From positions 94,976 to 158,975 of the forward strand of contig NZ_SJPE01000007.1 of NCBI RefSeq assembly GCF_004329815.1: a stretch of DNA of 64,000 bases, in the 5' to 3' direction. The translations under genes were made by a program, and so were the position numbers. The DNA is from Flavobacterium silvisoli. GTDB lineage: Bacteria > Bacteroidota > Bacteroidia > Flavobacteriales > Flavobacteriaceae. Within the stretch, counting starts at the first letter, position 1; each line of letters starts with the position of its first letter. The notes under the pieces are model-generated. The model ran no database searches. It had not been told where the DNA came from and saw nothing but the letters and a program-made list of their open reading frames with translations. This document shows positions 16,543 through 24,293 of the stretch, piece after piece.

Positions 16543-17456
16543 TCTGTAATCAATATTTTTCCTGAGTCTTCTTGGGTATATTTTAAATGCAACGGAATAC
16601 AAATAGCCTGTAAAGCCACATCAGGGTTATTGTGTGTAAAAGTGCCTGTAAATTTTACGTTACCAATATGTTTCGGATATGAAACCGCAATATGGTATTG
16701 GTTCTCAAATTGGTCAAAAACATACTCCATCGGTACATTTCTGAAAGCAGACTCTCCGGTCAGCCAGGATGGTTTTCGGGAAGTAGCATCTGCCCAATTT
16801 TCGATTGTATCATCATAAAAACGCACACTTTCACCATGGGTCAATATAGTTGTTTTTGGACCTTTGGTAACTTTAACTTTGCCTTCATAACAAACTACTT
16901 CAAAAAAATCACGGAATGAAATCACGTTAAATTTTGTACCCAAAACTCTCACTTTTCCCAGCGTTGTTTCAACAATAAAAGGACTGCCTTTTTGCACCTC
17001 AAAAAAAGCCTCTCCCTCGAGCTGTAACGTTCGTTTGTACTCGAAATAGTTGGAATAGATCAACTTAGACTTGGAGTTCAAAGCTACTTTGGAATTATCA
17101 CTCAGGAGGACGGTTGTGGTAGTTCCAAAATCAGTGACTACTGTATTTGAAGCAATAAAAAAATGATATATCCCGAAACACAACACCAAACAAGCGGCAA
17201 CCGTCAGATACTTCCAAAGCGAGAGAACCGGAGTTGATGGCTTATTTGGGGCATTCCGTTTTTGGATAACCGCGTTAAAATTTTGCTCCAAGTCGGGGTC
17301 TTCAATTTGGAAACCTTCCAACGTGTTTTTTACTTTCCTGTAAGCTTCAAAATCTTCTTCCGAAACCAGTTCCTTCAGTTCTTCATCCGTAATTTGACCA
17401 CTCAGCCAATCGGACAAATAAGTATCTTTATTCGCTTTCATACATTTCTTTTTCAA
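16539..17456 (-). CDS. FecR-family anti-sigma factor
   Basis: A 305-residue inner-membrane anti-sigma regulator. The cytoplasmic N-terminus (YLSDWLSGQITDEELKELVS) is typical of Bacteroidota FecR. One membrane helix lies at about 84-103 (LTVAACLVLCFGIYHFFIA). The periplasmic FecR domain has VLLSDNSKVALNSKSKLIY, GEAFFEVQKGSPFIVET and VLGTKFNV, and a C-terminal DUF4974-like part follows (EYVFDQFENQYHIAV). It overlaps the sigma gene and the receptor gene by 4 bases each, so the three are translationally coupled. Confidence 0.93.
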   Translation of the reverse strand: MKKKCMKANKDTYLSDWLSGQITDEELKELVSEEDFEAYRKVKNTLEGFQIEDPDLEQNFNAVIQKRNAPNKPSTPVLSLWKYLTVAACLVLCFGIYHFFIASNTVVTDFGTTTTVLLSDNSKVALNSKSKLIYSNYFEYKRTLQLEGEAFFEVQKGSPFIVETTLGKVRVLGTKFNVISFRDFFEVVCYEGKVKVTKGPKTTILTHGESVRFYDDTIENWADATSRKPSWLTGESAFRNVPMEYVFDQFENQYHIAVSYPKHIGNVKFTGTFTHNNPDVALQAICIPLHLKYTQEDSGKILITE

Positions 17457-17977
17457 ACATTTTTTACTACTTTTCTAAGAGCTAACAAGGCAAGGTGCAT
17501 TCGTTTTTCTACTGCTTTAACCGACAAATTCAAGGCTGAAGCAATTTCAGGATAAGACTGATTGTCAAACCGATTCATCAAAAAAACTGTTCGTTGTTTT
17601 GCAGGTAAATCGTTGATGGCTTTTTCTAACCTTGCTTTCAATTCAGTTTCTTCCAGCAAAAGATCAGGTGATTCTTTATGGTTGTCTTTGGTTTTAAGCT
17701 GAAGTTCAAAATTGGCCACAACCTTATCATGCTTAATATTGTTAAGCGAAATCCTTATGGCAGTAGTATATAAAAAACTCTTGGCCTGCTCGGGTTTTAA
17801 GATGCTGCAATTTTCCCAAAGTTTGACAAATGCATTCTGTGCAACATCTTCAGCCGTTTCAATATCGCCTCTGAATTTGTAAACCAAAAAGTTACGCAAC
17901 ACTTTAAAATTAGCGTCAAAAACCGAACGAAAAACCGCATCGGAACAAAGTCTTTGATTGGAATTATTTTCACTCAT
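17453..17977 (-). CDS. ECF RNA polymerase sigma factor (FecI-like)
   Basis: A 174-residue sigma-70 family factor with region 2 (ETAEDVAQNAFVKLWEN) and region 4 (LPAKQRTVFLMNRFDNQSYPEIASALNLSVKAVEKRMHLAL, in shorter blocks). It should direct polymerase to its own operon and perhaps to the upstream Kazal lipoprotein gene. It is followed by fecR with an ATGA overlap. A stem-loop (17995-18018) sits in its short leader. Confidence 0.93.
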   Translation of the reverse strand: MSENNSNQRLCSDAVFRSVFDANFKVLRNFLVYKFRGDIETAEDVAQNAFVKLWENCSILKPEQAKSFLYTTAIRISLNNIKHDKVVANFELQLKTKDNHKESPDLLLEETELKARLEKAINDLPAKQRTVFLMNRFDNQSYPEIASALNLSVKAVEKRMHLALLALRKVVKNV

Positions 17978-17994
17978 CGCTTAAAATTACCAAA

Positions 17995-18018
17995 CACAAC
18001 CTCATCGTTGAGATTGTG
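17995..18018 (-). terminator. Stem-loop between the Kazal lipoprotein gene and the sigma gene
   Basis: A 10-bp stem CACAATCTCA / TGAGGTTGTG (one G-T pair) with tetraloop ACGA, followed on the minus strand by TTTGGTAATTTT. It may be a weak terminator or attenuator that lowers sigma-operon transcription relative to the upstream gene. Confidence 0.45.
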
Positions 18019-18047
18019 TCGGCAACAATTAACTTTTTTACTTTAAA

Positions 18048-19229
18048 TTAATTACAGTGACTAGCAATAGCGGATTGAAACGCTGTTTCGTTAGCAATAA
18101 CCATAGTCTCATTTCCTGTTGGTGTGGCAAAAGATATCGTAATCGGATAGTTCAATGCCGGGAAATACGATTGATTCGGCCACCAATATTGTAATAACTC
18201 TCCGTCATTGTGTATGGTTATTAACATGCCTCCGTTTTGAACCTCAACCGGATAAGCCACGTTGAAACAAGTTCCTAATAATTGCCCGAATGTATGCGTT
18301 GGAGTTGGGTTACAACTTACAAAATCATTAGCGGTGTATCCTTCACACTGAGCTAAACATGCATTGTCAAACTGCACAATACCGGTTGCTGTTTGCACAC
18401 AAACCGGATTAATGTCGGTTGGGCAATTACACGGACTTGTGCTGTTACAGTCTACAAAATCATTGGCGGTGTAACCGGCACATTCGGCATGACAGGCATT
18501 GGAAAATTGCACAATACCGTTTGCCGTTTGAACACAAACCGGGGCATAAATTTCCTGACACACACATCCGCTTGCATCACAATTGTTATTCAAATTAAAA
18601 AACTCATAAAGATCGTGAATAACCATCGTTTGATTGTTTTGAATTACCGAAATCGGGAACACTATATTTAATTGGTAAGTACTCACTTGATTAGGATTGG
18701 AAAGCAATTGCAGCAATTGAGCTTCATCAGTAATGGTCTGAGTTTCATTATTGGCATTTATAATCTGAATAGGAAATACTATGTCATAACAAGTGATGTC
18801 AAAAACACAATCGTTAACCGTTTGAAAGTTACAATCGTTAATGAGGGCGTAAAATTCGGCTTCATTGTTAATAGTGGTTACAACTCCCTCGGCCTGCACA
18901 TCAAACGGAAAAGCAATACCGTCAATGTATAAATTATTGGTTTCATTAGTTAAAACATCCAATAAACCTTGGTAAGAACTTACAGCTATAACAGTCCCAT
19001 CGTTATAAGACAGCGTAATCGGGTAAACAAACTGGAAACACAAGAATTGATCTTTGTTCAACTTTCCGTTGTTGATGTTATTAGTTTTTCTCAACTCATT
19101 CAAAGTTGTTCTCAAGGCTATACTTTTTGAAGTAACGACTTCATTTTCTACCGGATTGTTATCGGTACACGAATAAAAACCGGCCACTGCAACAGTCAGC
19201 AACAGTACTAAAAGTTTAATTTTTTTCAT
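18048..19229 (-). CDS. Kazal-domain lipoprotein with repeated (F/Y)P(I/V) modules
   Basis: A 393-residue predicted lipoprotein (start at the ATG 19229; an ATG four codons earlier is possible). The lipobox GFYSC gives Cys21. Two Kazal-type inhibitor domains lie at about 222-261 and 267-306, each with six cysteines and APVCVQT/NPVCVQT plus NAC-x3-C. Around them are six ~30-residue modules: residues 65-93, 103-130, 147-176, 186-213, 321-350 and 358-388. Each has an aromatic-P-(I/F/V) strand, a variable turn, T-I or similar, and an E/F-LL helix-like end. Kazal domains usually inhibit serine proteases. The module family is one I do not recognise. It lies 70 bases upstream of the sigma/FecR/receptor operon on the same strand, which suggests a shared role. 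Confidence 0.8.
   Translation of the reverse strand: MKKIKLLVLLLTVAVAGFYSCTDNNPVENEVVTSKSIALRTTLNELRKTNNINNGKLNKDQFLCFQFVYPITLSYNDGTVIAVSSYQGLLDVLTNETNNLYIDGIAFPFDVQAEGVVTTINNEAEFYALINDCNFQTVNDCVFDITCYDIVFPIQIINANNETQTITDEAQLLQLLSNPNQVSTYQLNIVFPISVIQNNQTMVIHDLYEFFNLNNNCDASGCVCQEIYAPVCVQTANGIVQFSNACHAECAGYTANDFVDCNSTSPCNCPTDINPVCVQTATGIVQFDNACLAQCEGYTANDFVSCNPTPTHTFGQLLGTCFNVAYPVEVQNGGMLITIHNDGELLQYWWPNQSYFPALNYPITISFATPTGNETMVIANETAFQSAIASHCN
18312..18566 (-). repeat. 135-bp tandem duplication encoding the two Kazal domains
   Basis: Two copies (18312-18431 and 18447-18566) have an exact 135-bp (45-codon) period and high DNA identity, for example CAAAATCATTAGCGGTGTA against CAAAATCATTGGCGGTGTA. 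This points to fairly recent duplication of one domain. Confidence 0.8.
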
Positions 19230-19301
19230 CTGATGTATCATTTAGTGTTTTGAGGTTAGACAACCGTAAAGGCCACCACCCTACTTTTTCAAAACTTTTT
19301 A

Positions 19302-19319
19302 TTCTGTTAAAAAACAGAA
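19302..19319. promoter_or_regulatory. Inverted repeat TTCTGTT-AAAA-AACAGAA
   Basis: A perfect 7-bp inverted repeat in the divergent region between the Kazal lipoprotein gene (start 19229) and the small exported protein gene (start 19375). Possible operator for either gene; no T-run follows, so a terminator is unlikely. Confidence 0.3.
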
Positions 19320-19374
19320 ATTCTGAAAAATCATATCTAAATGTATATTTTTACCATGAATTAATAACATGCTT

Positions 19375-19989
19375 ATGAAAAATATTTTCCTGATACTCAT
19401 AGTACTTACTGCTTCATTGAGCTACGCACAAAAACAAAAATGCACGATTTACTTATTAGACGGCTCTACAAAAGAAGGTATCAGTCGTTTTAAAGCTGAT
19501 GATAATGTTAAGTTTCGAGTGACGGAAGACAGCGAACCTGAAATAATCCCTAAAGAAAAAATTGAAAAAATAAAATTGGATGAAAACGGTATCATAGGAA
19601 CTTATCGTTTCAAAAATGTAACCGACGAAATGGGGAGATGGTTAAAAGAGGTTTCTGTTGGCGAAATTTCATTATATTCTGACAAAATATCCGGTGCTTT
19701 CTATGGAGGCGGTGTCGGTTTTAATAGCATGGGTGGTGTTGGCATGGGTGGCACCATGATGATGGGCGGAGGCGGCGATGTCACCTATTACTATGTTTGT
19801 CATAAAGGTGATAACGAAGTTTTTAAAATAACCTCGATAGGTAACATCAGTAAAAATTTCAAAAAAGCAGCTTCTGAGTTTTTCAAAGATTGTCCGAAAC
19901 TCGTCGAAAAAATCCAATCGAAAGAATACAAAAAAAGTGATATTGAAAGTGTAGTTTGGTTCTACAACAATTACTGTGTCACCAAATAA
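19375..19989 (+). CDS. Exported protein with Gly/Met-rich insert, unrecognised
   Basis: A protein of 204 residues from the ATG at 19375 (a second ATG two codons upstream is possible). It has a signal peptide KNIFLILIVLTASLSYAQ. The N-terminal part is beta-rich (IYLLDGSTKEGIS) with a conserved-looking KEKIEKIKLDENG segment. A low-complexity insert follows at about 110-135, with GGGVGF, MGGVGMGG and MMMGGGG. The C-terminal part (YYYVCHKGDNEVFKI, then FFKDCPKLVEKI) has three cysteines. I do not know the family. Periplasmic location is likely. It is convergent with the FAD oxidoreductase, with 3 bases between the stops. Confidence 0.65.
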   Translation: MKNIFLILIVLTASLSYAQKQKCTIYLLDGSTKEGISRFKADDNVKFRVTEDSEPEIIPKEKIEKIKLDENGIIGTYRFKNVTDEMGRWLKEVSVGEISLYSDKISGAFYGGGVGFNSMGGVGMGGTMMMGGGGDVTYYYVCHKGDNEVFKITSIGNISKNFKKAASEFFKDCPKLVEKIQSKEYKKSDIESVVWFYNNYCVTK

Positions 19990-19992
19990 TTA

Positions 19993-21555
19993 TTACTTTG
20001 CTAAAGCTTCGGCTATCTTCAAGGCACACTTTTCGCCATCAATGGCTGCCGAAATAATACCTCCTGCAAAACCGGCTCCTTCTCCACACGGATAGAGCCC
20101 TTTTATCTGAAGATGCTCTAAAGTTTCGTTGTCTCTAGGAATCCTCACCGGTGAAGAAGTTCTGCTTTCGGGCGCATGTAATATAGCTTCATTGGTCATG
20201 TAACCGCGCATTGATTTGCCAAATTGAACAAAACCTTCCCGCATAATTTGAGTCAAAAAACCGGGAAATACCTGTCCCATTTCAACCGAAGTAGTACCCG
20301 GAACATAAGACGTTTTAGGAATGGATGCCGATATTTTATTTTGGGTAAAATCAACCATGCGCTGTGCCGGCACTTTTTGCGTTTCTCCAGCCAAATGCCA
20401 TGCCTTTTGTTCAATAGCTCTCTGAAATTCCATTCCTGCCAAAGCTCCGTATTGGGCAAAAGGTTTGAAATCTTCCAATTTTAGCTCAACCACTATTCCC
20501 GAATTAGCCGTATTCTGATCCCGTTTTGAGGGCGACCAACCATTGGTAACCACTTCTCCCGGACTGGTAGCACAAGGGGCAATTACTCCGCCCGGACACA
20601 TACAAAACGAATACATCCCGCGGCCATTAACCTGCTTCACAATAGAGTATGGGGCCGGAGGCAGATATTCTCCTCTGAAATCGCAACTGTACTGAATTTT
20701 ATCTATCAGTTCCTGAGGATGCTCGGCACGAACTCCTAGCGCAAAAGGTTTGGCTTCGATAAAAATCTTTTTCCGATCTAACAATTCAAAAATATCACGA
20801 GCGGAATGACCGGTAGCCAGTATTACCTTGTTAGCAGATATTGTATCGCCATTTTGAGTAACAATCCCCTGTATCTCATTGTTTTTCACAATAAAATCGG
20901 TCACACGGGTCTCAAACAAAACCTGACCTCCGCAGGCAATGATTTTTTCGCGAATATCCTGAATGATTTTGGGCAACTTATTAGTACCAATGTGCGGATG
21001 AGCTTCTACCAAGATATCAGGAGTAGCTCCGAAACCTACTAATAATCGAAGAATACGGTCGACATCGCCTCGCTTTTTGGAACGGGTATATAATTTACCA
21101 TCCGAGTAAGTCCCTGCTCCGCCTTCGCCGAAACAATAATTGGAATCTTCATTAACAACATGGTCTACATTAATGGCCTTCAAATCGCGTCGCCGTCCAC
21201 GTACATCTTTTCCGCGTTCAATTACTATTGGTTTTAATCCTAATTCAATCAGCTGTAAAGCTGCAAAAAGTCCGGCCGGTCCGGCTCCTACGATAATGAC
21301 TTCCTGAGCATTGGAGACATTTTTATATTCGGGCAGGGTTATTGCTTGTTCGGTAACATTTTCACCGTTAAAATAAACATTAGCTTTTATATTGATTTTG
21401 ATGGCTTTTTGACGCGCATCTATAGAACGTTTGAGGACAACTACTTTTTGAATTTCCGTTGCGGTTACTTGAAAAAGCTTGGCTACCTGCTCTCGAAGCA
21501 ATACTTCGTTGGCAGCAATTTCGGGTGAAACCTGTAGTAGTAATTCGCGTGGCAT
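19993..21555 (-). CDS. NAD(P)/FAD-dependent oxidoreductase
   Basis: A 520-residue soluble flavoprotein. After an N-terminal ~85-residue domain (related to the RNA-binding-like start of this family) comes the FAD-binding motif VIIVGAGPAGLFAALQL, then IERG and a CFGEGGAGTYSDGKLYTR block. KVILATGHSARDIFELL and the ending GLYPCGEGAGFAGGIISAAIDG are typical of large uncharacterised FAD-dependent dehydrogenases conserved across bacteria. Length is normal. The substrate is unknown. Confidence 0.85.
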   Translation of the reverse strand: MPRELLLQVSPEIAANEVLLREQVAKLFQVTATEIQKVVVLKRSIDARQKAIKINIKANVYFNGENVTEQAITLPEYKNVSNAQEVIIVGAGPAGLFAALQLIELGLKPIVIERGKDVRGRRRDLKAINVDHVVNEDSNYCFGEGGAGTYSDGKLYTRSKKRGDVDRILRLLVGFGATPDILVEAHPHIGTNKLPKIIQDIREKIIACGGQVLFETRVTDFIVKNNEIQGIVTQNGDTISANKVILATGHSARDIFELLDRKKIFIEAKPFALGVRAEHPQELIDKIQYSCDFRGEYLPPAPYSIVKQVNGRGMYSFCMCPGGVIAPCATSPGEVVTNGWSPSKRDQNTANSGIVVELKLEDFKPFAQYGALAGMEFQRAIEQKAWHLAGETQKVPAQRMVDFTQNKISASIPKTSYVPGTTSVEMGQVFPGFLTQIMREGFVQFGKSMRGYMTNEAILHAPESRTSSPVRIPRDNETLEHLQIKGLYPCGEGAGFAGGIISAAIDGEKCALKIAEALAK

Positions 21556-21683
21556 GTGATGGTTGTTTATTTGGTATTATTGAACCTGACAGTATCAAGG
21601 GGCAAAAGTAAGCATTTGACAATTTGAAAATAAGACAATTTAAAAATTGTTTGGCGAAGCATTTTAAAAACAAAATCTGTCCG

Positions 21684-21691
21684 TAACTTTG
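21684..21691 (+). promoter_or_regulatory. Putative -7 promoter box TAACTTTG
   Basis: TAACTTTG, an exact TAnnTTTG match, 20 bases before the ATG at 21712. No -33 TTTG at normal spacing. Confidence 0.45.
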
Positions 21692-21711
21692 TTTCCTATT
21701 GAATTGTTGCT

Positions 21712-21945
21712 ATGAGACAAATAAAAATGATATGGGACTTTCGCGGTCCTGATGCAGCCGTTACGGCCGAACACCACGAAAAACATTTGAAAGAATATAT
21801 TGCATTAGAGAAATTACCGCTGAACATCACGGGATTTGAAACTAAAAATGAGATGCACGCCATTGTTTTTATGGTAGTAACCGATGAGTATATGATTCCG
21901 GTAAGAGACGCTTTGAAACCGCACAGGGGTGAAATTTATCAGTAA
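21712..21945 (+). CDS. Small conserved hypothetical protein
   Basis: A 77-residue cytoplasmic protein, MRQIKMIWDFRGPDAAVTAEHH at its start in short form IWDFRG, with HLKEYIALEKLP and a C-terminal PVRDALKPHRGEIY. Its alternating strands and helix suggest a small ferredoxin-like alpha-beta fold. I recognise no function. It has its own -7 box and a terminator directly after, so it is an isolated expressed gene. Confidence 0.7.
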   Translation: MRQIKMIWDFRGPDAAVTAEHHEKHLKEYIALEKLPLNITGFETKNEMHAIVFMVVTDEYMIPVRDALKPHRGEIYQ

Positions 21946-21956
21946 TCGAAACGCAA

Positions 21957-21989
21957 AAGGCAGATTCCAATTTTACTGAAATCTGCCTT
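21957..21989. terminator. Terminator between convergent small gene and recQ
   Basis: Perfect 10-bp stem AAGGCAGATT / AATCTGCCTT with a 13-base loop, followed on the plus strand by CTGAAATCTATTTTT. It also serves the end of recQ on the minus strand, where four T follow the stem. Confidence 0.7.
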
Positions 21990-22011
21990 CTGAAATCTAT
22001 TTTTCAACATT

Positions 22012-24207
22012 TTAATTAGCAACTTCGCTTATGAATTTAATTCGCATGAGTCGCAATTCTTCGATATCATAATCGCCGTCAAATTCCTTCAGCGCGTCTT
22101 CTATCTTATCGGTTTCCGACTCCATGAAATAGTCGTGAATTTCTTCCTGCTGGTCTTCGTCTAAAATTTCGTTAATCCAATAATCAATATTCAATTTGGT
22201 ACCTGAATAGACAATTTGTTCCATTTCTTTGAGCAAATTATCCATCGTAAATCCTTTGGCTTTAGCTATATCTTCGAGGGATAATTTTCTGTCGATGTTT
22301 TGAATGATGTACAGTTTATTGGCTGAATTGGCACCTGTAGATCTTACCACTAAATCATCAGGACGAATAATGTCATTATCCTCTACATAGCGGGCAATCA
22401 ATTCGACAAATTCCTTTCCGTATTTTTTTGCTTTCCCTTCTCCTACTCCGTGTACATTGCTGAGTTCATCAATGGTAATTGGGTATTTGAGTGCCATATC
22501 CTCTAATGATGGATCCTGAAAAACCACAAATGGAGGAACCCCAAGCTTTTTGGCCACCTTTTTACGCAAATCGCGCAACATACTCATTAAAGCTTCGTCA
22601 GCAGTACCGCTCGATTTTGCTGCGGTTACAATGGCTTCATCTTCACTTTCACTATATTCATGATCTTCTGACATCATGAATGACGTTGGATTTTTTATGA
22701 ATTCATGACCGCGTTCAGATACTTTTAATATTCCGTATGTTTCGATATCTTTAGTCAGTAAACCTTCAACCAAAATCTGACGAATAAGTGCCATCCAATA
22801 GCGTTCATCAAAATTACTGCCACAACCGAAGAATTTTTGAGTATCAGTTTTGTGGGCTTTTATGGTAGCGTTTACTCTTCCTATAAGAGTAAATACAATT
22901 TCTTTGGATTTGTACAGATGTTTGGTATCGCGAACTACTTCGAGTAACATTTTAACCTGATCTTTGGCCTCAACCTTCACTTTAGGATTTCTGACATTGT
23001 CATCCATATCAGCACCTTCTCCGGTTTCGCTGTCAAATTCTTCTCCGAAATAATGCAATAGGAATTTTCGACGCGACATTGAGGTTTCGGCATAGGCAAC
23101 AACTTCCTGCAACAGGGCAAAACCTATTTCCTGCTCAGCTACCGGTTTTCCCGACATGAATTTTTCAAGTTTCTCAACATCTTTATAGGAGTAGTAAGCC
23201 AAACAATGCCCTTCACCTCCGTCACGACCGGCACGACCGGTTTCCTGATAGTAGCTTTCCAATGATTTAGGAATGTCATGGTGAATTACAAATCGCACAT
23301 CGGGTTTGTCAATCCCCATTCCGAAAGCGATAGTCGCAACCACCACATCAACATCTTCCATAAGAAACATGTCCTGATGTTTGGCTCTCGTTTTGGCATC
23401 CAACCCTGCGTGATACGGCACGGCACTGATACCGTTTACCTGTAACACTTCGGCTACTTCCTCTACTTTTTTTCGGCTCAGGCAATAAATAATCCCTGAT
23501 TTTCCTTTGTGTTGTTTGATAAAGCGGATGATATCAGCCTCAATATTTTTGGTTTTGGTACGTACTTCGTAGTATAAATTCGGGCGATTGAAAGAAGCTT
23601 TAAAAGTCTTGGCATCGGGCATGTCAAGGTTTTTAAGGATGTCCTCCTGTACTTTAGGCGTAGCCGTTGCCGTTAACCCAATCACCGGCACATCTCCCAA
23701 TTGTTTGATGATGCTTCTGAGGTTGCGGTATTCCGGGCGGAAATCGTGTCCCCATTCGGAAATGCAATGCGCTTCATCAATAGCTACAAATGAAATGGGA
23801 ACCGTACGAAGAAACTCAACATACTCCTCTTTGGTTAAGGACTCGGGAGCCACATACAACAATTTGGTAATTCCCGAAGTAATATCTTTTTTTACCTGAT
23901 TGATTTCGGTTTTGGTCAGCGAGGAATTCAACACGTGTGCAATGCCGTTTTCAGAAGACAGACTTCGAATGGCATCGACTTGATTTTTCATTAGGGCTAT
24001 CAGGGGAGAAACAACAATGGCTGTTCCTTTTTGAATTAAAGCGGGCAACTGGTAACAGAGTGATTTTCCGCCTCCCGTTGGCATTATAACGAAGGTATTA
24101 TTTTGGTTGATAATACTTTTTATGACTTGTTCTTGTAATCCTTTAAATTGGTTGAAACCAAAATACTTTTTTAATTCTTTGTGTATGTCAATTTCGTTTG
24201 AATTCAT
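22012..24207 (-). CDS. recQ: ATP-dependent DNA helicase RecQ
   Basis: A 731-residue 3'-5' DNA helicase for recombination repair. The Walker A motif is MPTGGGKS (42-49), the DEAH box is at 144-147, the motif VI region is QETGRAGRDGGEGHC (321-335), and an RQC winged-helix region covers about 410-510. An HRDC domain at about 538-610 includes PPFVVFQDPSLEDMA and VHGVGEGKAKKYG. A ~100-residue helical extension follows. The zinc-binding subdomain (372-408) lacks the usual four cysteines: SMSRRKFLLHYFGEE keeps the frame, but the CGxCDNC stretch is GEGADMDDN. It is divergent from kdsD. Confidence 0.93.
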   Translation of the reverse strand: MNSNEIDIHKELKKYFGFNQFKGLQEQVIKSIINQNNTFVIMPTGGGKSLCYQLPALIQKGTAIVVSPLIALMKNQVDAIRSLSSENGIAHVLNSSLTKTEINQVKKDITSGITKLLYVAPESLTKEEYVEFLRTVPISFVAIDEAHCISEWGHDFRPEYRNLRSIIKQLGDVPVIGLTATATPKVQEDILKNLDMPDAKTFKASFNRPNLYYEVRTKTKNIEADIIRFIKQHKGKSGIIYCLSRKKVEEVAEVLQVNGISAVPYHAGLDAKTRAKHQDMFLMEDVDVVVATIAFGMGIDKPDVRFVIHHDIPKSLESYYQETGRAGRDGGEGHCLAYYSYKDVEKLEKFMSGKPVAEQEIGFALLQEVVAYAETSMSRRKFLLHYFGEEFDSETGEGADMDDNVRNPKVKVEAKDQVKMLLEVVRDTKHLYKSKEIVFTLIGRVNATIKAHKTDTQKFFGCGSNFDERYWMALIRQILVEGLLTKDIETYGILKVSERGHEFIKNPTSFMMSEDHEYSESEDEAIVTAAKSSGTADEALMSMLRDLRKKVAKKLGVPPFVVFQDPSLEDMALKYPITIDELSNVHGVGEGKAKKYGKEFVELIARYVEDNDIIRPDDLVVRSTGANSANKLYIIQNIDRKLSLEDIAKAKGFTMDNLLKEMEQIVYSGTKLNIDYWINEILDEDQQEEIHDYFMESETDKIEDALKEFDGDYDIEELRLMRIKFISEVAN

Positions 24208-24238
24208 TCTGTGTTAATGGTATTTTTACATAAATTTG

Positions 24239-24246
24239 CAAACATA
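24239..24246 (-). promoter_or_regulatory. Putative -7 promoter box TATGTTTG for recQ
   Basis: TATGTTTG on the minus strand, exact TAnnTTTG, 31 bases before the recQ ATG. Confidence 0.4.
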
Positions 24247-24293
24247 AAGATACGACTTTCTTTTATACACACAAATTTTATATTAGTACAATT

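Noticed and set aside
16543..16602. Longer N-terminus for the TonB receptor
   Set aside because: The extra 20 codons lie inside fecR and put charged residues before the signal peptide; the ATG at 16542 gives an ATGA overlap and a clean leader.
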